From: Pseudidiomarina mangrovi
Lineage (GTDB): Bacteria; Pseudomonadota; Gammaproteobacteria; Enterobacterales; Alteromonadaceae
Direction of reading: 5' to 3'
DNA: 64,000 nt
Assembly (NCBI RefSeq): GCF_003999375.1
Contig: NZ_RJLC01000016.1
Span: forward strand, 62,001 to 126,000
In this document: positions 16,024 through 24,759 of the stretch, in pieces
Numbering within the stretch: the first letter of the stretch is position 1
Layout of the letters: each line of letters begins with the position of its first letter
The notes under the pieces: model-generated
The model's input: only the letters and a program-made list of their open reading frames with translations
The model's database searches: none
Told to the model about the DNA's origin: nothing
Position numbers and translations under genes: made by a program

Positions 16024-16436
16024 GTGAACTAGCAATGACACCGCGTCGGCCCTACATGGTCCGCGCGGTGTATGATTGGATCCTCGATAACCAACTCACC
16101 CCGTTTTTAGTGGTCGATGCTGAGATCCCCGGCTGCCAGTTGCCGTGGGAATTTGTGCAGGATGGCCAAATCGTGTTGAACATTACTCCGACTGCAGTAG
16201 CCAATTTAGTCATTGGCAACGATCAGCTGACCTTTAATGCGCGTTTCTCTGGTAAGCCCCATCAGGTGTTTGTGCCTATGGCTGCGGTGTTGGCGTTGTA
16301 TGCGCGGGAAAATGGTGCCGGTAGTCTGTTTGAACACGAGCCAGGCTATGACACGGTTGAGCCGATGAGTGAGCCAGAGCCAGAAACAGAAACGGCGCCC
16401 AAACCTGCAGCGCCGCATCTTAAAGTAGTGAAGTAG
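16020..16436 (+). CDS. sspB: ClpXP protease specificity-enhancing factor SspB
   Basis: 138 residues. Adaptor that brings ssrA-tagged and some other substrates to ClpXP. The N-terminal substrate-binding fold (RPYMVRAVYDWILDNQLTPF..., about 8-110) is followed by an acidic, Pro/Glu-rich flexible linker and the C-terminal ClpX-binding tail PHLKVVK, the same type of tail as in E. coli. Co-translated with sspA. The 3' end converges on dolP. Confidence 0.95.
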   Translation: MSELAMTPRRPYMVRAVYDWILDNQLTPFLVVDAEIPGCQLPWEFVQDGQIVLNITPTAVANLVIGNDQLTFNARFSGKPHQVFVPMAAVLALYARENGAGSLFEHEPGYDTVEPMSEPEPETETAPKPAAPHLKVVK

Positions 16437-16448
16437 TTAGTCACTACT
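16424..16448. repeat. 8-bp inverted repeat across the sspB/dolP stop codons
   Basis: AGTAGTGA (16424-16431) and TCACTACT (16441-16448) with a 9-base spacer cover the stops of both convergent genes. It can fold in RNA of either strand but lacks a T-run, so at best it is a weak bidirectional terminator or 3'-end stabiliser. Confidence 0.4.
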
Positions 16449-17013
16449 GAATTTCGAAAGCGTCGATCACGCGGCTGACACCGTTGGTATTGCGTGCTAA
16501 ATCAACCGCAACCGCGGCTTGTTGCGCGTCAATCAAGCCCATTAAAAATACTTCGCCGTTTTCGGTGACTACTTTTACTTTGCCACCTTCTACATTGTCA
16601 TCGGCCAGTAGCTTGGTTTTGATGCGACTGGTCAGCCAGGTGTCGTTGGAGATCGTAGTCAGGGAAATGACTTCTTGCACGCGTATTTCGTTGTGCACGC
16701 GCACCACACCACGGCTATCACGGGCTAATTTACCGGCAAAGTCTTTCAACCCTGCTGATGGCACCTGACCAATCAACAAAATAGCACCGTTGAAACCAAC
16801 CACTTTGATGCGGCTGTTATCGAGTCGTTCTTCGCCTTTTAGAGCAGCAATCACGCGTATTTCAATGGCGCTGTCATCGACTTGAGTACCGACGGTGCGA
16901 GAGTCGGTGGCCGCTGAAATGCCAATAGCGGTTGCCCCGACCATAGCGGTCACACAACCTGACAAGATAATTACTAAGGCGCTAATGAGCGCGAGTTGAC
17001 TCAACCTTTTCAT
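16444..17013 (-). CDS. dolP: DolP (YraP), outer-membrane BON-domain lipoprotein
   Basis: 189 residues. Lipoprotein signal with lipobox LSGC (Cys20) and two BON domains (about 46-112 and 120-189), each ending in the conserved Gly-X-X-X-V-X-(N/D) pattern (RGVVRVHNEIRV; NGVSRVIDAFEI). In E. coli DolP sits in the outer membrane, binds anionic phospholipid near the division site and supports envelope integrity. It overlaps diaA by four bases in the order lpoA-yraN-diaA-dolP, as in E. coli. Confidence 0.93.
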   Translation of the reverse strand: MKRLSQLALISALVIILSGCVTAMVGATAIGISAATDSRTVGTQVDDSAIEIRVIAALKGEERLDNSRIKVVGFNGAILLIGQVPSAGLKDFAGKLARDSRGVVRVHNEIRVQEVISLTTISNDTWLTSRIKTKLLADDNVEGGKVKVVTENGEVFLMGLIDAQQAAVAVDLARNTNGVSRVIDAFEIQ

Positions 17014-17582
17014 GTGTCTAACTCCTGTGGAAAAATTTGCTGTTCGCTCAAGCTACAGAGCATATTGACCAGCTGTAACAACAACTCACTGACACGTGCG
17101 CTGTTGCGTGAGGGAATACGGATCTCAACGTCCTCTGGGCCCATTAAGCCCGCTACTTGCTGATCGGCTTCACTGGTTAACGCCACAATCAACATACCGC
17201 GTGATACCGCGGCTTCCATAGCCCGACACACACGTGGCGCAGTGGCACTGGCGTTGAGTACAATCAATAAGTCACCGGCTTGGCCGCTGGGTAAAATCTG
17301 CTGCGCAAAGGTGTATTCATGCTCACGGGCACCGAAATCAGCATGCAGCGCAGTAACGGCAAAGGGCGGCCGTTCAAAGTCCAGCCCAGTCAGCATAATA
17401 TGGGCAAAATGCCGTGCCGAAGCGTGCGCCATACGTTCACCACAGCAAAACACCTTACCGCCACTCAACAAGGTATTGACCAGCAGCTCGGCGGCCTGCA
17501 TCAATGAATCTTGCAGTAAATCAGCGGCAGCGATTTGCGTTTGAATGCACTCGGTAAAAATGCTCTTAACCTGTTGCTGCAT
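17010..17582 (-). CDS. diaA: DiaA, SIS-domain DnaA initiator-associating protein
   Basis: 190 residues. A sugar-isomerase (SIS) domain protein related to GmhA. The lpoA-yraN-diaA-dolP context identifies it as DiaA, which in E. coli binds DnaA as a tetramer and helps timely initiation. Visible SIS features are GGKVFCCGERMAHASARHFAH and GDLLIVLNASATAP. Phosphoheptose isomerase (GmhA) is the alternative on sequence alone, but gmhA normally sits elsewhere. Confidence 0.85.
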   Translation of the reverse strand: MQQQVKSIFTECIQTQIAAADLLQDSLMQAAELLVNTLLSGGKVFCCGERMAHASARHFAHIMLTGLDFERPPFAVTALHADFGAREHEYTFAQQILPSGQAGDLLIVLNASATAPRVCRAMEAAVSRGMLIVALTSEADQQVAGLMGPEDVEIRIPSRNSARVSELLLQLVNMLCSLSEQQIFPQELDT

Positions 17583-17606
17583 GATAACTATCCTTTACTA
17601 TCTCGA

Positions 17607-17957
17607 TTAAAAAGCGTCTTCCAGCCAGTACAATTGTTCCAAGGCGTCAACCACCGCCACCACATCAAAGCGCATGGGGGTGAGGTGTTCGTTCAGGCGC
17701 TTTTGTATCACGTACAATTGCGCCACTTGCCGAATGCGTTGACATTGCGCGGGGCGAATTTGTTCCAAAATATTGGCAAAATCATCTAAGGTGCGATACT
17801 TCACTTCTACGAACACCCAGCATCTGCGGTCTCGCATCACCAGGTCAATCTCACCGATATCGCATTTAAAGTTGGCTTCAACGAAGGTCAGCCCTTGGCG
17901 TTCTAAAAATTGCCGGGCTAAGTCTTCGCCTTCGCGGCCTTGTTGGTGTCGTAACAT
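17607..17957 (-). CDS. yraN: YraN, UPF0102 endonuclease-like protein
   Basis: 116 residues. Small restriction-endonuclease-like fold of the UPF0102 family, with the conserved CDIGEIDLVMRD and FVEVKYR, the Asp and Glu-X-Lys residues that would bind metal. It starts with the family's RxxGREGEDLA. The physiological role is not settled, although a link to DNA repair or uptake has been proposed for the family. Between lpoA and diaA, as in many gammaproteobacteria. Confidence 0.9.
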   Translation of the reverse strand: MLRHQQGREGEDLARQFLERQGLTFVEANFKCDIGEIDLVMRDRRCWVFVEVKYRTLDDFANILEQIRPAQCQRIRQVAQLYVIQKRLNEHLTPMRFDVVAVVDALEQLYWLEDAF

Positions 17958-17984
17958 CCGTGTTACCTCTGTTTCAGTGAATGC

Positions 17985-19823
17985 CTAGCGTACCGGGACT
18001 ACCGTATGGCCAGCGAATCGTGCCCACTTTAATTGCCGTTGCACTTTACCACTGGCTTGGCTGGATAACTGCCCGGTTAAGCCGCTGAGCTTGAACCCCG
18101 GTACTGCGGCTAACCAAGGACTGCGCGCACTCAGCAACATAGCATCATGACCAAAAGCGGCTAAGCGCGCCAAATTATAGCCCCAGTTACGACGCAGCTC
18201 TAACAGCTGCTGTAATTCGGTATAGCGCGGGTGATCAGGCAATAGCCACGGCGCTTCACTGAAATGCACTTGGTCTAAATCGTTCTCGCTGATGGCATCA
18301 CGAGCCGAATGGCTAGCCGAGTTGGCGTACACCGGAATGGGTTGCATAAAGGGCGAAATATTAACGTCAATAAATGGCTTTAGTAAGCGCGTATGTTCAA
18401 TACTGCCGGCCAGATAGATAACATCAATATCGGCGCGGCTGCGTGCTTGCGCATCGACAATAACTCGACCAGCGGCAATTTTGACTTGGTTGATTCGGGC
18501 TTCACTGGCACTGACGCCAAGTTGCTCCTGCACAATCTCTTTCATGTCATCGGCGTTGCGATACACGTCACTTGCGACCGGTCGATTGGGTTGAAAACGT
18601 TGCCATTGTTCGGTGAACAACTCAATATGGCTATGCCCACGATTGCTATCGGGGGCCAAAATCAGTGGCCGTTGATAGCCTTTGCTGGCCAAAAACTCAG
18701 CGGCTTGCTGCACTTCGGTCTCTGGGTCTAGGGCAAAAAACAAAAAGCCCGGTGGTGTGCTACTCAACAGTTGCTGTGGTTCGTTCAAACTGAGCCAGGT
18801 TAACTCCTCCGGTAGCAGGCTGGCATCCACTCGTGCAACCTCGTCACGCAGCAGCGGGCCGACTAAAACCTCCGCTTGATAACGTTGCAATACTTCTGGC
18901 AGGGTAGCGAAATCAAACTGATTACTATCTATGACTTGCAGCGTCAGACTGGTATCTGCGGCTAGGCGCATCACCATGCCGTCTAGTACCGCTTGGCCTT
19001 GTTCACGAAACTGCCCCGTCAGCGGCAACAACACCAACGCGAGCCGTTGTTCTGCATGCACTTCCACTTGGGTTAACTGGGCGACCACAGCGCTACCGGG
19101 ATGGCGCGGATGCGCCTGTTGCCATTGCTGTAACAACGCGGGCATTAATGCGGGCGTTTCAAGACCCTGGTGAATACTCAGTAGTAGTTCACGCCAAGCA
19201 GCCACCTGTGGTTGATTAGACGGCGCGAGCTGTTGCGGCTGTGGCACCATGCGTAAGGTCTGCCATAGTTCCTCGCTACTCAACTCACGGCGCTCAGCTA
19301 GCTGCAAGATAGTTTGCCCGGCAACTTGCCATTGTTGCTGTGCCGTAGCGCTGCGCAGCGCTAAGCGCAGGGTGGCCTCGCTGTTATAGGGGGTAAGTTG
19401 TGGTTGTAGCAGCGGTTTTAGGAGTTCATCGACGCGTTGCCAGTAATCTTGTTGCGCGGCAAATTGGGCATTTAACAGGGCCAGCTGGTGCTGCTGTTCT
19501 TGGCTCACCAGTGTCAGTTGTTGCAGTTGGCTGAGAACGCTGGCGCTTTGTTGCCATTGTTGCTGGTACTGTAGCGCCGTGGCCGCTTGCAATAACAGTG
19601 CGGTGCGCTCATGACTATCGCTGCTGTAAGCGCGTTGCAGCAAGGCCTCAACATCCACTCGCGCTTGCTGATCGGTGAGCGCCAATTCATCGCTGGCCCG
19701 TGGTAATGGCTGACCGTTGTCCGCATTGGTGCGATCGGGATCACGCGGGCCGGCACTTTGGCAGCCCACTAAGCCACCGGTTAAGCCAATAATCAGCATG
19801 CATAGCAGCAACTTCTTTGGCAC
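17985..19823 (-). CDS. lpoA: LpoA, outer-membrane lipoprotein activator of PBP1A
   Basis: 612 residues from the GTG at 19823, chosen because it gives a lipoprotein signal (MPKKLLLCMLIIGLTGGLVG then Cys21) and has AGGTGG just upstream; a longer frame reaching 19889 would place about 22 unlikely residues before it. The N-terminal half is Gln/Leu-rich TPR-like helices; the C-terminal half (from about 260) is a periplasmic-binding-protein fold (LALVLLPLTGQFREQGQAV). In E. coli LpoA spans the periplasm and activates PBP1A transpeptidation. First gene of lpoA-yraN-diaA-dolP. Confidence 0.92.
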   Translation of the reverse strand: MPKKLLLCMLIIGLTGGLVGCQSAGPRDPDRTNADNGQPLPRASDELALTDQQARVDVEALLQRAYSSDSHERTALLLQAATALQYQQQWQQSASVLSQLQQLTLVSQEQQHQLALLNAQFAAQQDYWQRVDELLKPLLQPQLTPYNSEATLRLALRSATAQQQWQVAGQTILQLAERRELSSEELWQTLRMVPQPQQLAPSNQPQVAAWRELLLSIHQGLETPALMPALLQQWQQAHPRHPGSAVVAQLTQVEVHAEQRLALVLLPLTGQFREQGQAVLDGMVMRLAADTSLTLQVIDSNQFDFATLPEVLQRYQAEVLVGPLLRDEVARVDASLLPEELTWLSLNEPQQLLSSTPPGFLFFALDPETEVQQAAEFLASKGYQRPLILAPDSNRGHSHIELFTEQWQRFQPNRPVASDVYRNADDMKEIVQEQLGVSASEARINQVKIAAGRVIVDAQARSRADIDVIYLAGSIEHTRLLKPFIDVNISPFMQPIPVYANSASHSARDAISENDLDQVHFSEAPWLLPDHPRYTELQQLLELRRNWGYNLARLAAFGHDAMLLSARSPWLAAVPGFKLSGLTGQLSSQASGKVQRQLKWARFAGHTVVPVR

Positions 19824-19860
19824 AATACCACCTATTCTGGGTCGGGTCGTTATGACCTCT

Positions 19861-19889
19861 ACTATAAACTGTGCGCCACCCTGACACAA
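19861..19889 (-). promoter_or_regulatory. lpoA promoter
   Basis: Minus strand TTGTGT (19889-19884), exactly 17 bases, TATAGT (19866-19861), giving a leader of about 30 bases to the GTG start. It lies in the divergent lpoA/rsmI gap and supports the downstream lpoA start. Confidence 0.6.
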
Positions 19890-19920
19890 CGCGCATGGGG
19901 CATTCTTACAAGGGGTTTAC

Positions 19921-20772
19921 ATGGCTGATGCCAGTTGCGGAACGCTCTATATTGTACCAACACCGATTGGTAATTTAGCCGATATTAGTGAGCGCGCCAT
20001 TGCGGTGCTGCGCGAAGTACAAGCCATTGCCGCCGAAGATACCCGCCATAGCGGACAATTGTTGCAGCATTTAGGCGTGCGCAACGAATTGTTTGCCCTG
20101 CACGAGCATAACGAGCGGCAACGGGTTGAAGCGGTGATGGCGCGCCTGCGCAGCGGCGACAGCATTGCCTTAATCAGTGATGCTGGCACGCCGTTGATTA
20201 GCGATCCCGGTTACGTACTGGTGCAACAGTGCCGTGCCGCTGGGCTGAAAGTGGTGGCGTTACCCGGCCCGTGCGCCATTACCACGGCGCTATCTGGTGC
20301 GGGCTTACCGACTGACCGTTTTAGCTTTGAGGGTTTTTTGCCGGCCAAAGGACAGCAACGCCGCAAAGTATTGCAGGCTTTGATCAGCGAACCACGGACC
20401 ATGGTGTTCTACGAATCTCCTCACCGTATTGTCGATAGCTTGGCTGACTTACTGACGGTATTTGGCGCAGAGCGTCAGCTGGTGTTAGCGCGCGAACTGA
20501 CCAAACAATTTGAGACCTACCTGAGTGGCTCTATTGCCGAGGTGCAACAGCTGGTGCTGGCCGATAGCAACCAGCAGCGTGGTGAGATGGTATTGATGCT
20601 GGCGGGGGCGGTGCCAAGCAGTGACGATGACGATCCAACTGCTGCTATGGCTACCCTAAATTTACTGCGCAAAGAGCTGCCATTAAAGAAGGCGGCGGCG
20701 TTAGCGGCTGAAATCCACGGACTGCGTAAAAATACCTTATATCAACTGGCTCTAGACGCCGATAACGCGTAG
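19921..20772 (+). CDS. rsmI: 16S rRNA 2'-O-ribose C1402 methyltransferase RsmI
   Basis: 283 residues. Tetrapyrrole-methylase-fold enzyme that uses SAM to methylate C1402 in the ribosomal P site. Family blocks are [18 protein letters not shown] (9-26), [22 protein letters not shown] and [14 protein letters not shown] precedes the ATG. Divergent from lpoA, as in E. coli. The end of the gene carries the promoter of rnpB. Confidence 0.96.
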   Translation: MADASCGTLYIVPTPIGNLADISERAIAVLREVQAIAAEDTRHSGQLLQHLGVRNELFALHEHNERQRVEAVMARLRSGDSIALISDAGTPLISDPGYVLVQQCRAAGLKVVALPGPCAITTALSGAGLPTDRFSFEGFLPAKGQQRRKVLQALISEPRTMVFYESPHRIVDSLADLLTVFGAERQLVLARELTKQFETYLSGSIAEVQQLVLADSNQQRGEMVLMLAGAVPSSDDDDPTAAMATLNLLRKELPLKKAAALAAEIHGLRKNTLYQLALDADNA

Positions 20773-20775
20773 AAT
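20770..20775 (+). promoter_or_regulatory. rnpB -10 element
   Basis: TAGAAT overlaps the rsmI stop codon and ends 7 bases before the expected 5' end of RNase P RNA at about 20783, the right distance for a -10 box. No convincing -35 is seen at 16-18 bases. Inference by spacing. Confidence 0.45.
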
Positions 20776-20782
20776 GCGCGGC

Positions 20783-21144
<362 letters not shown>

Positions 21145-21243
21145 TTCTGTTGTTTTTCCTTTGTTATCAATTACCCACAAACATATTGCCCAGCGCGCTC
21201 GGAGCCAAACTCCAAGCGCCGTCGGTTATTCGCTGAATTCCAC
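21145..21243. other. intergenic spacer between rnpB and the mra promoter
   Basis: About 100 bases with no ORF or RNA signal that I can support. The first 20 bases are T-rich (TTTCTGTTGTTTTT) and may serve rnpB termination. Confidence 0.4.
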
Positions 21244-21273
21244 TTGACAGTAGGACAAAACGCCACCTAGACT
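21244..21273 (+). promoter_or_regulatory. dcw cluster promoter (Pmra)
   Basis: TTGACA (21244-21249, perfect consensus), 18-base spacer, TAGACT (21268-21273), about 41 bases before mraZ. It is placed like Pmra of E. coli, the main promoter for the early dcw genes, and sits directly in front of the MraZ repeats. Confidence 0.8.
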
Positions 21274-21281
21274 GTCACATT

Positions 21282-21306
21282 GTGGGGATAAGTGGATAAT
21301 TGTGGA
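21282..21306 (+). promoter_or_regulatory. MraZ operator: three GTGGR repeats at 10-base period
   Basis: GTGGG (21282-21286), GTGGA (21292-21296) and GTGGA (21302-21306), each pair separated by 5 bases. MraZ proteins are known to bind direct TGGGN-type repeats with 5-base spacers between the promoter and mraZ. The position just downstream of Pmra fits negative autoregulation of the cluster. The repeat is seen; binding is inferred. Confidence 0.75.
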
Positions 21307-21313
21307 TCAATCT

Positions 21314-21772
21314 ATGTTTCGTGGCGCAGCTGCACTCAGTCTTGATGACAAAGGTCGTCTGGCGATACCGTCAAAGTATCGGCAGAGCCTGTTGCTTGAC
21401 TGTGAGGGCCACATGGTGTGCACCATTGACATCAAACAGCCGTGTTTGTTGCTGTATCCGTTACCGGAATGGCAAATCATTGAGCAAAAACTCACCACAC
21501 TATCCAGTATGAACCCCGCTGAGCGTCGTCTCCAGCGGTTATTGCTGGGTCATGCCGAAGACTGCCAAATGGACAAGAACGGCCGTATTTTGATTGCACC
21601 AACCCTGCGTCAACATGCGGATTTGAGCAAAAAGATCATGATTATTGGTCAGCTCAATAAGTTTGAAGTGTGGTCAGAAGAAGCATGGCAAGCGCAAATT
21701 GCGGTCGATATGGCTGCTGAGCAACAAGACGATTTGGCCCTAAGTGATCGACTACAAGACTTCTCATTATAA
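21314..21772 (+). CDS. mraZ: transcriptional regulator MraZ
   Basis: 152 residues from the ATG at 21314 ([20 protein letters not shown]), the same length and N-terminus as E. coli MraZ; an in-frame GTG at 21302 is rejected because it is part of the third operator repeat. Two SpoVT/AbrB-like swapped-hairpin domains, each with the family D-KGR-(L/I)-(A/L)-I-P pattern ([19 protein letters not shown]). It assembles into a ring and represses the dcw promoter. Overlaps rsmH by one base (TAATG). Confidence 0.96.
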   Translation: MFRGAAALSLDDKGRLAIPSKYRQSLLLDCEGHMVCTIDIKQPCLLLYPLPEWQIIEQKLTTLSSMNPAERRLQRLLLGHAEDCQMDKNGRILIAPTLRQHADLSKKIMIIGQLNKFEVWSEEAWQAQIAVDMAAEQQDDLALSDRLQDFSL

Positions 21773-22719
21773 TGGCGACTGCACCGCAACATGTCTCGGT
21801 GCTGCTGCAAGAGTCAGTTGACGCTCTTGCTATCAGTGCCGACGGAATCTACCTTGACGCTACCTTCGGTCGGGGCGGGCACACGCGCGCTATTCTTGCT
21901 CAACTCTCTGATAAAGGCCGTGTGATAGCGCTTGATCGCGACCCCACCGCGATTGCTGCAGCACAACCCTTACTCGCTGATCCGCGTTTTCAGATTATCC
22001 ACACGCCGTTCTCACAACTTGGTGAGGTATTGGCTGAGCAGCAATTGCTTGGGCAACTAGACGGTATTTTGTTTGACCTTGGTGTGTCTTCCCCACAATT
22101 AGACGACGCCGAGCGTGGCTTTAGCTTTATGCGCGAAGGGCCACTGGATATGCGCATGGATACCAGTCGCGGCCCCACCGCGGCAGATTTCCTCAACAGT
22201 GCTAGTGCCGATGAAATTGCTTTTGTACTGCGCGAATACGGCGAAGAGCGCTTTGCCTGGCGCATTGCCCAAGCGGTAGTAGCGCAACGGGCTGAGCAAC
22301 CGCTGCAAACCACCCGTGAACTGGCCGAGCTAATTAGTAAAGCGGTGCCGTTCAAAGACAAGCACAAGCACCCAGCCACCCGCAGTTTCCAGGGTATTCG
22401 CATTCACATCAATGGTGAGCTGGACGAAATTGAACAGGCCCTAGAAGCCGCGGTCACCGGGTTAAAGCCGGGTGGGCGCTTGGCGGTGATTAGTTTCCAT
22501 AGCCTAGAAGACCGTTTGGTGAAGCGCTTTATGCGCGGCAAGAGCCAAGCCAAAGCGCTACCGAAAGGTATGCCGCTGCGCAATGACCAGATTGAGCGCA
22601 GCGAAACCCTCAAGCTGATTGGCAAGGCAATTATGCCGTCCGCTGCCGAAATTCAGGCCAATCCGCGTTGCCGCAGCTCGGTGTTGCGCATTGCTGCGAG
22701 GTTAGCTTATGAAACCTAG
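21772..22719 (+). CDS. rsmH: 16S rRNA m4C1402 methyltransferase RsmH
   Basis: 315 residues. SAM-dependent N4-methyltransferase for C1402, the same nucleotide whose ribose is modified by RsmI encoded 1 kb upstream. SAM motif [14 protein letters not shown] (about 28-41) and catalytic-region [19 protein letters not shown] are intact. The 3' end overlaps ftsL by 11 bases. Confidence 0.97.
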   Translation: MATAPQHVSVLLQESVDALAISADGIYLDATFGRGGHTRAILAQLSDKGRVIALDRDPTAIAAAQPLLADPRFQIIHTPFSQLGEVLAEQQLLGQLDGILFDLGVSSPQLDDAERGFSFMREGPLDMRMDTSRGPTAADFLNSASADEIAFVLREYGEERFAWRIAQAVVAQRAEQPLQTTRELAELISKAVPFKDKHKHPATRSFQGIRIHINGELDEIEQALEAAVTGLKPGGRLAVISFHSLEDRLVKRFMRGKSQAKALPKGMPLRNDQIERSETLKLIGKAIMPSAAEIQANPRCRSSVLRIAARLAYET

Positions 22720-23026
22720 CCGCGTACCCGGATTGCTCAGTGTCATGTTCACTGATTTACGCCAGCACTGGATGCTGGTTTTGTTGTGTATGGCGATCGT
22801 GATTTCTGCGCTTGGGGTGATTTACATTTCGCACAGTCACCGCTTGCTGACTATGGAGCGCGATCAACTGTTATCACAGCGTGACGACCTCGACATTGAA
22901 TACCGTCATTTGCAAATTGAGCAGAACACCCTGACTGAACACAACCGGGTAGAACGCATTGCTGAGCAACAACTCGATATGGTGCGTCCGGAAGGCAAGC
23001 AGGAGGTGCTAGTACCATGGCAATAA
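22709..23026 (+). CDS. ftsL: cell division protein FtsL
   Basis: 105 residues. Bitopic membrane protein: short cytoplasmic tail, one helix (about 20-43, [20 protein letters not shown]) and a periplasmic coiled coil with heptads ([23 protein letters not shown]). With FtsB and FtsQ it activates FtsWI. Identified by shape and position between rsmH and ftsI, since the sequence itself is weakly conserved. Overlaps rsmH and ftsI. Confidence 0.93.
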   Translation: MKPSRVPGLLSVMFTDLRQHWMLVLLCMAIVISALGVIYISHSHRLLTMERDQLLSQRDDLDIEYRHLQIEQNTLTEHNRVERIAEQQLDMVRPEGKQEVLVPWQ

Positions 23027-24759
23027 CTCGCGCCAAACGCAATGGCAAGAAGCTGCAGCCGCACTTAGGTAGCGGGCGCTTCTATTTTGCCTTGGGCGTT
23101 TTGGCCTTGGTATTTAGCTCATTGGTGGCACGCGCCGCTTATATTCAGGTGATTGAGCCAGAACGGCTGATTGTTGAGGGCGACCGTCGTTCATTACGGG
23201 CCGATTCAACTATGGTGCAGCGCGGTTCAATTATGGATCGCAACGGCCGTGAGTTAGCCATCAGCGTGCCGGTGGAAACCGTATGGGCCGACCCCCAGCG
23301 GGTGCACGAAGGCAACGGCTTGCTCAATCGCGAGCGTTGGTTGGCGCTAGCCGAAGTGTTCCGCGTTGACGTGAATAGCTTACTGAGCAAAGTGGACGAC
23401 CCGCAGCGGCGCTTTGTTTATTTGGAGCGCAAGGTGACACCAGCGGTGGCGGAGTTTGTGCGCCAGCTGAATATCCCCGGAGTAAATTTGAAAACTGAAT
23501 CACGGCGTTTTTATCCGGCCGGTGAAATCAGTGCCCACGTGGTTGGCTTTACCGATATTGATGGGCGTGGCATTGAAGGCCTTGAGGCCATCTACGATGC
23601 CATGCTCACTGGCACACCAGGCGAGAGGGTGTATCGCAAGGATGCTAAAGGACGGGTTGTTGAAGAAATTAGCGTGACGGAAGCGCAACAACCAAAACAA
23701 CTGACGCTGAGTATCGACCAGCGCCTGCAATCACTAGCTTATGCTGAACTGAAGAAAGCCGTGCGCTATCACCAAGCAACTTCGGGCTCAGCGGTGATTC
23801 TGGACATAAAAACTGGCGAAATTTTAGCGATGGTCAACAGCCCGTCCTATAACCCGAACAACCGCACCGACTTGCAAGCCCATCGGCTGCGCAACCGTGC
23901 CATTACCGACGCCTACGAGCCAGGCTCGACTATGAAGCCGTTAGCGGTGGTAGCCGGGTTAGAAGCTGGGGTGATTAAGCCTGGCGACATGATTGATACC
24001 AGCCCGGGCTGGATGCGCCTTGGTGGTCGTCGGGTCAGCGACCCGCAAAACCGTGGGCTGCTGAGTATCAGTGAAGTGTTAGAAACCTCCAGCAACATGG
24101 GTTCGGCCAAAATAGCTTTGGCTGCGGGCGTGGATAACGTGATGAAAACCTATGCAGCGCTGGGCTTAGGTAATGACACCGGCAGCGCCTTGTTAGGTGA
24201 AAGCTTCGGCGTTTTACAGGACCGCCGGCGCTGGTCTGATTTTGAAATTGCCACCTTGTCGTTCGGCTATGGCTTGTCGGTGACCACGCTGCAGTTGGCC
24301 CAAGCCTACGCCATTATTGGTAACAACGGTGTACGGGTGCCACTGACCATTCAGCGCCGAGAAGGCGAACCGGCAGGGCAACAGGTGATCAGTGCCGAAA
24401 CTGCGCAAGCGGTATTGGGTATGCTGGAAAACACCGTGTTAGAAGGCGGGGCTAAGCGTGCTCGAGTACGCGGCTACCGTGTAGCTGGTAAAACCGGCAC
24501 CTCGCGCAAAGCTATTGCCGGTGGGTACGGTGATGAATATGTAACCTTGTTTGCCGGCGTGGCACCGGTCAGCGACCCTCGGTTATCCATTGTGATCACC
24601 ATTAACGAGCCTAGCGGCGATGATTATTACGGTGGTGACGTATCGGCACCGGTGTTTGCCGAAGTGATGGGCGACGCGCTGCGATTATTGAACGTGACTC
24701 CCGATAACCTAGAAGACACCCAGCTGCGTGTAGCTGGTTTTGGAGGCCCAAGTGATTAG
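23017..24759 (+). CDS. ftsI: septal peptidoglycan transpeptidase FtsI (PBP3)
   Basis: 580 residues. Class B penicillin-binding protein that cross-links septal peptidoglycan. One N-terminal membrane anchor (about 23-42), a dimerisation/pedestal domain (to about 225), then a transpeptidase domain with Ser304-Thr-Met-Lys307, SSN at 358-360 and Lys492-Thr-Gly. Pairs with FtsW, encoded further along the cluster. The stop overlaps the murE start. Confidence 0.97.
   Translation: MAITRAKRNGKKLQPHLGSGRFYFALGVLALVFSSLVARAAYIQVIEPERLIVEGDRRSLRADSTMVQRGSIMDRNGRELAISVPVETVWADPQRVHEGNGLLNRERWLALAEVFRVDVNSLLSKVDDPQRRFVYLERKVTPAVAEFVRQLNIPGVNLKTESRRFYPAGEISAHVVGFTDIDGRGIEGLEAIYDAMLTGTPGERVYRKDAKGRVVEEISVTEAQQPKQLTLSIDQRLQSLAYAELKKAVRYHQATSGSAVILDIKTGEILAMVNSPSYNPNNRTDLQAHRLRNRAITDAYEPGSTMKPLAVVAGLEAGVIKPGDMIDTSPGWMRLGGRRVSDPQNRGLLSISEVLETSSNMGSAKIALAAGVDNVMKTYAALGLGNDTGSALLGESFGVLQDRRRWSDFEIATLSFGYGLSVTTLQLAQAYAIIGNNGVRVPLTIQRREGEPAGQQVISAETAQAVLGMLENTVLEGGAKRARVRGYRVAGKTGTSRKAIAGGYGDEYVTLFAGVAPVSDPRLSIVITINEPSGDDYYGGDVSAPVFAEVMGDALRLLNVTPDNLEDTQLRVAGFGGPSD

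Noticed and set aside
24740-24751. TTG start for murE
   Set aside because: It would destroy the GGAGG site that lies at proper distance from the GTG at 24752.
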